This document shows, in pieces, positions 33,115 to 45,100 of a stretch of DNA of 64,000 bases. Source of the stretch: Symsagittifera roscoffensis (Eukaryota > Xenacoelomorpha > Acoela > Convolutidae); contig NC_087062.1 of assembly GCF_963678635.1 (NCBI RefSeq), forward strand, positions 92,047,845-92,111,844. Reading direction: 5' to 3'. How positions within the stretch are numbered: position 1 is the first letter of the stretch; every line of letters begins with the position of its first letter. The notes below the pieces were generated by a model. It was not told the origin of the DNA, made no database searches, and worked only from the letters and a program-made list of their open reading frames with translations. The position numbers were made by a program, and so were the translations under genes.

Positions 33115-36100
33115 GTTAGAATACTTGATTGATTTTTCTACTTTCTGCCTAAATTTTTTGTTTTCAGTTTGAAGCTTCGATATATGGCTAAAATTAGCCA
33201 AAACTATTTAAAATAAAATTCTTTTTCCAAGTCTATCAAAAATGTCAAACATCTGAAAATGCAGTTGATAAACTCACAAGCTACAGGAGGAGACCACAAC
33301 CTATTTCAATTGTAGTTTAAAAAATTCAAAGTACCCTGGTTTACCAAAAATGCTTGTCATGCAATTTTCATAAATGGAAAAATGCGAATCATACACTTTT
33401 CACGCAATTCCATAAATACAGAAAATAGCATGAAAAGTCTATGATTAGTGATGTTTCATATATGGAAATTGTATGACTAGCATTTTCTTATAAACGAAAA
33501 AAAAAGATTTTTTTTTTTGAAAACTTAATTTCTCAAATTTTTTGAAATGTTTTCGTAACCGAAGACAAGTGACAAAAAGCATGGTTTACTCGGCACTAGA
33601 GTCACAAAAGGTTCGATCGTCTCGCTTTTACAATGCATTGGAAACGACCTGAATTGTATCAGAGTTTTACACAAATGATATACTGAAAGCATCAAACTTT
33701 TAAATTTTGTCAAAAAATTCAACGATCAAGGCATACATAAACATGCCATACAAAACAAATTATTTTTAGCGCTTTTGAAAAAAAGCAATCGAGAGAAACG
33801 TAAGAAAAATCTCCATTTTTTTAAATATAAAATTCGATTTGCGGTTTAAAAAAAAATAATTTTTTTTGGAGCAACTTCAAAATCCTTTGGAAACGTTTTT
33901 GTTGTCGCAGTCAAAAAACGCTTGTCATACAATTTCCATATATGGAAATTATTTGATCAGTTTTTTTTCTCATAATTTTTCTTTTTTAATTAGAGGGTAC
34001 ACCGACTTGTATGCCAAAACAAGAAAAAATTTCTTTGAAAATTCGATGACACCATTTCAGCAAAATGTATGAAATTTGTATAAATAGTATTTTTTGGAAG
34101 ATTTAGTTTATGGAATTGTATGATTAGCATTTTTGGTCCACCCGTGCAAGCAGCGCCTTGAGTTACGAAAAACTTTAAGGCTTTTGATTAGTAGGCATAT
34201 TGCGGTCAGCAGGCATATTAGTAGGCATATTTTTTGTGAGATCAGAAAATCAGTCGTCTTTCTCTGGGGCTAATCTCATGACATAAAGAATGGATGCATA
34301 ACATTTCTCATCCAATCAATGTCCTTTAAGTTGTTCAAAGTTGGTTGATTTTTTTGCTTCGTTCTTTCGAATTTATGAACACTCAATTCTGATTGGCTGA
34401 TACAATTTCGGGCATTCAGACCGTCAAGTACAAGGGACTACTAGGTCTTTGTCTCCTTCAAAACTTCAAATCGTGTTTTTTGACTGTGGAGTTTGATTAA
34501 CTGTTTCGATTTTCGGTGATGAAGGGGCTCTTGACTGTAACCTCGGTTACTATGATAATTTTTGCCTTCTGATTATCAATTTTTAAGTCCCAAAAAGAAG
34601 CAGAAACAGCTTTCAAGATATAAAAGTGGGGCATTTTTTTTTCGGCTCTTGTTACTCCCCCATCCCCCACCTTGCACGATCATCAATTTTATGGTGTTAT
34701 GGTGTACACAGTGACGAGTGGGCGTAGAAGGTTAATTATGTAGACTAAAACTTTTGTCATTGCCTATTTAGTCCTCGAGTCAACTTTGATAACAATCGGA
34801 CAATGTGAAAATTTTTTAGTTATGTTAAAATTCTCCGTCATGGGGGGGGGAGTTTGTATGATTAGTATTTTTTCGAAGATTTAGTTTATGGAATTGTATT
34901 GATTAGCGTTTTTAGACTATTGAGGTCAACGCGGGTCGTAGGAAAAATAGCTGTTTTTTTTTGCAGAACGCGACGATAGAGCGTGGCGAGGTGCAGACTG
35001 AGGCGGAGATAGGGAGAGGCCACTATGGGAAAGTGTACAAGGGCAGGTACCAGACGAAAGAAGCCGCAATCAAAATACTTCATAACAGGTCAACTTTTTG
35101 GCAATTTTTTTTTCAAAGTTGAGACGTCGAGTAACAGGAAAAATACGAAGAGTTTTTGATGATAGCAAAATACTAACTAGCTCATCACTTACAAAATTAA
35201 TAAAAACTTGTCAACAAAACTCTGACAAGTTAATTAAGGACTGCTTAAAAAATGTGACTCATTCTCGTGAAACGAGCAAATAATATCTGATTTAGATCGG
35301 CTGAAAATGCGGTGGTGGAGGACGGAGGCCGAATGGCAAGTGTGGACCACCCGAACGTCGTCAAGTACTTCGGGTTTGTGCAGGACGAGATCTTCTGGGT
35401 GGTGATGGAGTACTGTTCCAAGGGCAGTCTCCTAGAGATCCTAAAGGGGTCCAAACCCCCTCCTGATAAACTGAACACGGTACTCGTTTGAAGCTGATTG
35501 ATTTAACACGGCTAGTTTCTGCAGTTGTTTATTATAAAATATCTCTCTCGCTTAACGAAAACTGCAGATGAACTTTTGTTCTTAAGTACTTGTTAGTGGG
35601 TTTACCAGGTTAAAGAAGTGGTTTGCAGTAGCCGGAGAGAGTTTTTCGTGAAAGTTATGGGAAAAGAAGGTCGGAATTGATGGGCGATTCCATGAAAAAA
35701 AATGGCTTGGGCGGAAAGAATGTTAATGGAGCTCAATTTAAAACTCACATAACCCAACAATTTTTTTTTTGGTTTTCTGCGAACTGCAGAAGAGCTTTCT
35801 AAGGCTTTTAGGTAACATATACGAATTTGTAATTAGGGTCAAGTCAAAAAAGGCTTTTTATAGCAAAGCTTCGTCAAAGCATATATAATGAGACCTTAAA
35901 AACAGTGGTAAATACTGGAACGGTACTTCCTGTGTCTAAGCGAGTACTGTGGATATGAAGTACATGACGGGCGTGGCAGCAGGTATGGCCTGTCTAGAGG
36001 GAGATGGGGTCATACATCGGAACTTGAGGTGCGCCAATCTGTTGATCTCGGAAGATGACACGTGCAAGATATCAGACTATGGCATGGGTACCAAAGAAGA

Positions 36101-39100
36101 CATCAAAAAAGGTCAGCCGTTCGTTCGTAGTTTTTACACTTAAGTGCACAATGTTGGCAAAGTCGGGGTTTTTGGGCAAACTAACCGACCAAAAAAAAGA
36201 CTGAACGGACCGTGTTAAACTGAACGGAAAGATAATTTCTGATATCTAAATTAGCGGACTAAAGATGATTACCTTGATTCAGTTTCGTTATAACCGAATA
36301 TGAGTTCGCGCAAAAAAAGGTATCGCTATAACTAAGTCGAAAATAAATCGTGATCAAGTTTGGCATTCGTATTTTAATCATGAAAACTATAAATGTAATA
36401 AAATAAAACTTTTTTCTTATCGAGATTTTTTTTTGAAAATCATCCCCCCTCACACGCCATTTAAAGTACAAAGCGAGAAGTTTTGTTCTTAGTAGCAAAC
36501 CATTTATGGCTAATAAGCTTCGTTCAACCAATTTAGAACGATTTCTATGAGGGATTAAACCTACGCTTACGCGTTAAAAGCGCAAAACATTTCGCGCGTT
36601 AATTGTCCCATATGAGTTAGGACCGAGTTGGTTAACTCATAGAGTAATTTCGGATAGGGTACACCGTCTGCTCGTCACGCTATCTTATTTTCGGCCGGAT
36701 AGATTCGTGCAACTTCTTAGTCTAATACCGATCCTAATCTTACTCTTATACTATCTAGTCTCAGGTTGTTTAACTAGTCTCTGCTAGGCTCAATAGATCT
36801 AGGGTATACTGGTTTATTGCGGCTGCTGAAGTGCTCGGGAGAGTCCAACTAATTTCTAAGTTAAATTCAAATCTCTCTGGTGCTGAAATTACAAGTAACT
36901 TCAGCACTTACAAATAAGTGGGTTGTTAGTTAGATGGATCATGATTGGTTAATATTAAATACTTTACATTGGTAAAATATCTAAATTATCCAATCATAAA
37001 ATGTAGTCTAGATCAGGTTCCACCCATCCGGGTTTTACAGAGTTTTTTAGAATAGTTCTTCTGCAATTCGAAGGATGGATGATGGACGTTGGTGTTTGGC
37101 GAACATCATATTTCTTCTGTTTCCTCTTTGTTAAAGAAGTTCCAGGAAGCTGGAGTTAGAGACATAAGACGTTGTGTCTTCTAGTGACAACGACTAAGTC
37201 TTTGCAACAAACTCAAATCTGATTTCAGAATGGTTTGCTATGTCAGGTTTTTCTGTTCTGCGTGGAGAACTTCTTTTGTGTCTGATCTAATTTGGGAATG
37301 GCGTGGAGATTGTGCGTGGAGGGGATGCCTGGTTACTCGGATCTGTACGTATACTTGAACATCGAGGTGGTCATTGGTCTAGTTCAATGAAGTCCTTTTC
37401 TGCGAAGTCAAGTCGTACTCTAAATCCTTTGAGTTGTGATTGTGAGTGGCATATCGATTGTGGTTGGTCATTCTCTCTCGAGTGTAGTGGGGTCGTTTTG
37501 TCTTTAGATGTTCGTCCTTGGTGTTGTATTCTGATCTATGTATTGCATAATGTAATTTACATTTTATAAAACATTTATTAGTTTAATATTTTTTAATTAT
37601 GATTTTAGTTAGTTGTTTTCACAAAAGCTTTTTGTTTTAGTTCGGTTATTTTGAAGAGTTACTCACACTTGAGTAGCTCTTATTAAAAATAGAGGTGTGG
37701 TCACAAAGCGTGGATGTAGCGCGGTGGGTTAGGCCGGCTATAGAGCATGCTCAGGACGTCCTTCCTGGTGGGTTAGGCCAGGAGTGGGAGTATGATTTCA
37801 TGCGGTTTTTGTGAGGGGTCCTGTTATGTGACAACGTTTTATGTTGGGTTTGTTGTGGTTTTTCTTATGTCTTGTTGGTTATGTCCTTTTTCCAAAAATC
37901 AAATTGTTCGTGGTATGGGTTTGTCTTTCGACTTTTTTGTGTTTTATTATTTCTTTCTTAGACTTTATAATAGTCTTCAAAAGAATAAATTATCCAGTTT
38001 TAAACTGGGTTAATCCGGTTTGGGTACCGTTGGTTTCCTTTTCTTAGTCATGCTGTTATTCTATGATTTGTGGTATTTAGTAAGCTGCGTTGGTTAGTTT
38101 TGTTTAGTATGTGATTCCTTTCCAACCGGGTTAAAGGAAAGTTTGAAACATGTTATTATATGTTAGAGTTGTTGAGTGTGAAAACTTGAAACTGAAATTC
38201 ATTATTTTAAACAATTCTTCGTGGGCGAGCTGTGCGAGTGTGGATAGAATTTCTGTGCGAATGAATGAGAATATCAAAAGGTTAGTACTGCATTTGCTTC
38301 TTATTGATTTACTGCATAGAATTTGGAAATTTACTGCTAGTTATGGGGGAATTTTAAGTTACAAATTTTCATCATAATTAGATTTACTGCTTGTGGGGAA
38401 AATTTTAGAAATGAATTTACTGCATTGTTATTAAATTTATAAATTTATAAGTGTAAGAGATTAATAGAATTGTTGAAATCTGTTTGATGAAATTTGCGAT
38501 CTTTATTTGTTTTTTTGTGGTTTTTGTAGGTGATCGTCGGATGAAAGCTAAAAATCTAAAGAAAACATGGATAAAGAATGGTGAGTTTTTAATATTTTAA
38601 TTAGTTAGTAATATTCATTTAATTCATACTTACCTGTTAGTCGTCGGGGAAAAAACCGTGGGGGAAGATGTCGTGGATGAGATCGGAATTTGTTAGTAGT
38701 TTAGCTAAGATGCGGATGATATTTTTAGTCTGAAGCAGTGGCCAAAGCAATTGAAGTGCCTTGATAGTGGTTAGTTCTTCAGTGCCAACTGCAAACTCAT
38801 AAGGTGTGTTTTGGATTAGATTATATAATTTGTGATTGAATTTAGTGTTGTTGATGAATTCTAAAATTGGGATTTCTATAGGTTATACAAACTCGTGCGG
38901 GATAAGGAAGGGTCGGGATTCTTCGGCGTTGAAGGTCTTGGTGATGGGACAGAAGATGTACATTTGGGTTATGGGATCATAATTGCGAAGAATACCATGA
39001 AGGTGGTTAGTATCTTTAATGCAATATGTGAAATTTAGGAAAAATGGTGAAGTGTATTTGGAATTAATGAATTGAAAGCGATGGTGTGGTTGTCTAGAGG

Positions 39101-42100
39101 GTGTGTGTAGGTCAAAGTGATTTTGGATGAAGCGATAATAACTATATGTGTGGGTTTGTTTAGTGCGCAACATAATATCGTGTGAGCAGTGTAAATCTCT
39201 TTCGTGTGGTGCAAGGAAATGAAAGGTTAGTGAAAATATTTGGAAGCGTTCTTTAAAACTTTCGTATGCTTGTGTGTCTGTTAGTGCTTCTGAAATAATG
39301 TGATCAAACTTTCGGTCGAAGATGTTTAGTGTAAATATATATGGTGTCTTGATGAAAAATTTCTCGGTGATTTGTGGGTTAGCGAAGCGATCGTCGTCTA
39401 AGAATTGATCTTGGTTAGCTCTGATGATGTTGTGATCATAGTATTCGAGTGTATATTCGTTAGCTCTAGGTGCAGTGTGTGTTTTTAGTGATTTTTTATA
39501 TCCAACGTAAGTAAATTGTCTAGCGGTTAGTGGTGTAGTGAGTTGATATAGCATGTCCGTATTTCGCTCTATATCGATGTGAGTGTTAGATAAAGGTAAG
39601 CAAAGAGGGTTAGTAAAATGATAATATGAGGTCCAAGAGAGAGTGGGCATTAAAACGTATTCATCTACAAAGTTGCGTGTTTCGTTAGTGTCGTGGGGGG
39701 TGTTTAAGGTGTATTGTGGGAATGAGGGTAAGGTGATGGCTAAAAATTCTTTTGTGTTAGTATGCTTGGGGTGGTTGATGTATTCACGGGCTGTTCCTGG
39801 TTTTGCTGGGAAAGGATGGTTGGGGAACTTTCTTTTAAAAGTGCGGTAAGCTCTATTAGTGTTGAGTGAAGATTCAGTTGATGTGGATGATGGTGCTAAT
39901 GATTCAGTATAATTTGAAGAGGGTGTAGGGGTAGGGGGGTTGGATGAATTTATTGTGGAGGAGATTTGGTTTATGGTTGGGGTATTAAGGTGGTAGGGTT
40001 GTTGTTGAAGGGTAATAAAATTATCTAGCTCTGGGGAGATTCGGGGGGTGTCTGGAGATTGAGATGATTGGTCAGAATGGTATGAGGAGTAGGTTGGGGT
40101 AACTTGGGAAGCATAAGAGGGTGTGGGAGTAATGGGGTCAGGGTTATTGGATAATATGGGTTGAAAAGGGGGTTGAGAAAAATTAGAAGAGTTATGAAAA
40201 TTATTGGATGGGGATGGTTCTGAGTCGGCAAATTCATCGGGGGTTTCAATATTCGGGTTATTGAGTTGTGAGATGGAATATAAAACTGAGATGTGTGAAT
40301 TAGTGTCGGAATTCATGCCTGATGTTACATTACTAGGTGGAAAATCGGGTGGCGGAAAAGCAAAAAGTGGTATTATTGGGATTGGAGAGGTAAGATTGGT
40401 TGGGTGGGAATTTGATCGGTGTAGTGATCCAAGTTGGCGGCTCATCGTGGGCTAAAAAAATGATTATTTTGAGACTGAAAAGCGGTGGTATGGGGTTGTT
40501 CAATAATTTGTTCATAAGTATTATCATCTTGTGACTGGTGTGTCATTATATGTTGAATGGGACTTTGTGATGTGGTGAGTCGAAAATTTGGATTATGTGT
40601 GATGGCTAAATTTCGAAAATTTCGTGGGACTAGGGATAGTGGATGGTTATTTGGTAGGGGTGGTAATTGTGGTGCCGTTGGCGTTATGTCTACATTGTTA
40701 TGTTCTTCGTCGTATGTATTTTGTCGTGTTGCTATTTTTGTGTTATATTCTTTTATTTGTGCGTCTAAAAGAATTTTGTTTATAGATGTAGAAAATATTC
40801 CAAAAAATCCTGCAAATAGTATGCGTGCTACACTTGCCTGTCTATTGACTTGTGTGTGTATAGCACATGTGTTGTAGATTCCTTTTAAAAGTGAGAAAAG
40901 AAATCCAATAAAGTTGAACATTGCGTATAAAATAGTCAATTTTTCTAAGATGTAGTAGGGCCATCCTAGAAAATCGAGGATCTCATTTTTGAGACCAAAA
41001 TTTTTAGCTGAGTGTAACAAAGCTAAAAATGTTAATTGGTGATATATCTTGGGGACGGTATTTTTCACCGTTTAGATATATATAATCTTTAATGTCTTTA
41101 AAATATCCGCTATAGTCTTGCGTGTAGATATCGGCAAATCCTGCGGTTTCTGCAAGTTTGCGTAAATTTTGGTCTATTGATTGTCTTTGTATAGTGTCCA
41201 TTTGTGTAAATAATTCTTGGAATTGTTGTGTTCTAATGTGATGTTGAATATCTGATTTTGAATAGATTCCTATTGATTGTAAGTCTATATTTGGGTTTCG
41301 AGCAATAGCGCGAATGCTTTCTGGTGAAAATTTTTTGAGTGATTGCATTAATGTGGGATATGGAGTGAGAAGATAATATTTATTTTCATCAGGGTTTAGT
41401 TGTACTACATTGTGGCTGTTTTCTGATCCACATGGGACTGCGGTATCCCAGAAATAGGTTCTTCGTGAAAGTGTATCCACGAAATGTACTTTATTCTTAT
41501 AAAAGATAGGGATTCTTTTATAACATCGTTTATCTTCAAAAACGTATAGTGGTGATACTTTTTTAGTACAAGTATAAAACCATAAGATGTTTCCTTCATA
41601 GTCTAAAAAATTTGATCTATTTCCAGATAATAAGTATCCTGCATAGGGTATTTTTAATACTGCTAGTGCAAGTGATTGTAATATTTGTGTTCGTTCTAAT
41701 TCGCATAGTTGGTGTAGTGTTTCTAATTCGGAGAGTGACATTTCTTGAAAAATTCGGCTAATTGTATAATCTAGTTTCATATCTAAATGAATATCATAGT
41801 GGATATTACCGAAATATGTAGTATTCATTAGTGATAATTCTTGTAAGCGTGTGCTTCTGGTGTCATGGGGTTTTAGATGTCCACCAGGTTGTCCGTTGCT
41901 TTTTTCAAAATTAACTGGTATATAGGATGTTCCTTCGTTTGGAGGATGACCTGTGGCATATGGGTCGATTTTTACTTTTCCAGTGGTCATGTCGAATCCT
42001 TTTTCGTATTCAACTAATATTTCAGAGTATTGTGTTCTGTGAAGTGGATTCCTGTATTTACATGCAAGTTCTGTTTCTTGATATATTTGAAAACGTGTCA

Positions 42101-45100
42101 ATTTATTTTCTATATTGTGTATGTTTCTAAAATTAGAACTTAGTTTTCGTGATGGATGGACTTGTTCATATGGAATTGATTGTATAAAATATTTTTCGTG
42201 AAATTTCATCATACGAGCGTGTATTTTTGCTACTTGAAATGTTGTACATGTATCTTCGGGGAACCAAACAATTGTTGCTTGTGTTCTCGTTGTAGGGTCG
42301 CAATAACCTTGATCATTTTTACAAGGTAATCGGATTCCTTGATAGATCATTGTATTATCTGATAAATCTCGTGTTAGTTGTATTTTTTCGAGTTGTATTT
42401 TCCAATCGAAAAACATTATTTCTTGGTATCCTTTATTTTTTGTGTCTGCTTTGCAGTTTGATGGGTTATTTATACCAATGTGTGGTATCCAATGTTTATC
42501 GTGTAGGTCATAGGTTAATCGTCCGTGTGCGCCGTTATACGGGTATTTGTCGTCTAGTTTTATATGTCCTTGGTGTCTTTCAAGTTGTGATTGATGTACA
42601 GAGTCTGAAAAAACTTGAAAGTTAACTAACTTTCTTTCGGAGTTTTTATTTTGTGTGATGTTTAGTCTAAGTAATTCATTTTTACAATCGTCGGGATTGA
42701 GATGTAAAAGACGTTCTATATTACTCTGATAGAATGATTCATGGTCAAGTCGGTTTTTGTTTCCGTTCGAGACTTGTGAACAATGTACTTTCTTTTCGGA
42801 AAATGTTGCTGTGAATTTATAACCTGTAACTGTTGTTGCTCGGGCTTTTGAATACAGTGTTGCTATTACATTTGTGGTTTCTATAGCTTGTGGTTCTGTT
42901 TCACATTGTGATACTTGATTTATTGCATATTTGTGTAGTGTTTTTTGTTCATTTTCTTCACAATCGTAATGTGTTACCAATAAATCTTGTAGTCCTGTAC
43001 GAGGGGAAGGGTTTATGTTTTGATTTGAGATTACTAGAAAAAGGAGTTGGAGAAAAATTAATAATTTTAGAATATACATGTGTATGATAATCCTGAGTAT
43101 GGATTATAAAATGTAATGTAGCCAATTGTGTTTTTGGTATATCTGTCGTATTTGTATATTACTTCAGTAGTTATAAACGGTGGTGGTAGTGATTGAGCTG
43201 TTATGTTAGGTGGGTTTAATGGGTAGGGATGTTGGGTGATATTGTTTAACTTAACTGTGATTTCAAACTTTAATTGTAAACTGTTTTGTTGGAGTATTTG
43301 AATATTGTGATCACGGATATCGTTGTGAATATCTTGGCGATATTGTAATCTATTAAGTGCCCAGTTATGAAGGCGGTTACTTTCTTGATGTTGTCCAAAT
43401 AATGGTGGAGGTGCTGTAAATGTATTCCAATCTAGTCTTAAAGGAATATTTATTGATGATTGTTCTCGATATCTGGCGTCGAGATTATTTGGAAAATTTA
43501 AGTTAAAAGGTGGTGGTGAAATCTGGCTTATTGATGGTGTTGATGGTAGTGATAATGTTTCTGGTAGTGATGAGGATGTTGTTGTATCCGTAGAAATATC
43601 TATTGGGTCATTGACTAAATTTAATTCACCTTGTGTAAATGAATGTGTTGTCCAATATGGTAGTCGTGATGCTTGGTTTGGGGGGTTAAAGGGATTTTCA
43701 CGTATTTGTTCAGATGTTGGTGTTGAACCTAAGTAATCTGATGGTAGGCTTGAGGTGCTACGTTGTGAAAGAAGCGTAGGGGTTTCTGGGAATATACCAA
43801 TGGGGTTTTCTGGAGTGTTTTGTGATGGGGATTGAGGTATATCAAAATGAACTCGGGGAGTTTGAAAATTTCTGTTTCGTCGAGGATGTATAATTTGTCT
43901 ATTTATTTCGACTGTATTTTGGTTTTGACTAGGATTTCTTATTCTACTTAGTTCTTGTGGTAGTGTTGGGTATAGGTTATATGTTGGTTCGCTTAGAGGT
44001 GCTTGTCGTTGAACTGGTTCTAGTGGTTCTGATAAACGAGCATGTCGTTCTTCAAAAGTGTATGGATTGTCTTGAAAAGAAATTCGTGTAGATGTTTGAG
44101 GATTTTGAGTAGTTGAAGGTGGTGTTGGGTTATCTTGGGATGATGTCGGTGAAGACTGATTCTGTGACTGTTGGGTAGCAATTTTTGATGGATTTTTGAA
44201 TTGTTACTTTAGTGGGAAGGTTTATGTTTATTATAATATTCTTCCAAAAAAATAATTAGAAAAATTGTTGCTAGGGCAAATGTGATGATTGCTTTCTTTA
44301 TACATTTGCATATTGTCAAAATGAGGGATGATAAAAATGTTATGAAAATTACAAACAATAAAAAAATATCAGTTCTACTGAAAATTGTTCGTATCATTTA
44401 GACAAGTTATATGAATCGTACCTGTGGATATAATCAAGGGTTTTGGAAAGTTGGAGGAATAGTTCGAGTAGAGTGTAGAAAATTAAAAAAATGTTACAAA
44501 AAATGATTAGGATTATTAGAAAAGATTCAAGTATATCAAAAAGAAATATTATAAAGGTTTCAAGTATTGTAAAAAAATGTTTAAGATTTATGAGTATTTG
44601 AGTAACTGATTGAGAGAAGAGCATTTAAGAAATGATCTCTTGGTCGAATATTTTTTGCTGTTTGAGGCGATTTTCAAGTGTGGTCGGATTATTTATTAGT
44701 TTTTTGACAAGTGGGTTGAGTTTTGTAAAAAATTGTTGGGGGCAATTTTCATGGTGATTGGGAGGTCGTCTTTTTCTTTATTTTTGTTTGTCAAATGATC
44801 CGGGGTATGGTGAGATTTTTATACTTTAGGCTAATTAAAATGTTCATTTTGTTGCTTTAGGCTAAGTTAACAAATTTGTTTTGGGGGTATTCGTGGTCTG
44901 AGTTGGGGAAATATTGTTGATCTATGGGTTATTAGATAAGGGAGGGGTACGGTATTATGGTGATATTTATTTTAGTTGTCAAGTTGGAGTGGTTTGCTTA
45001 TTTTTGACCTGGAGGTCGTAAAGTTATAGTTATAGATGTGCCTGGAGTTCTATATGATTCGTCTAATTGGTCTTAGTTTGAGTTAGAGAAAGTGACGGAT

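Noticed and set aside
38883-44624. ATGA overlaps read as a bacterial operon or contamination
   Set aside because: They lie between two LTRs with a target duplication, inside a eukaryotic kinase intron.
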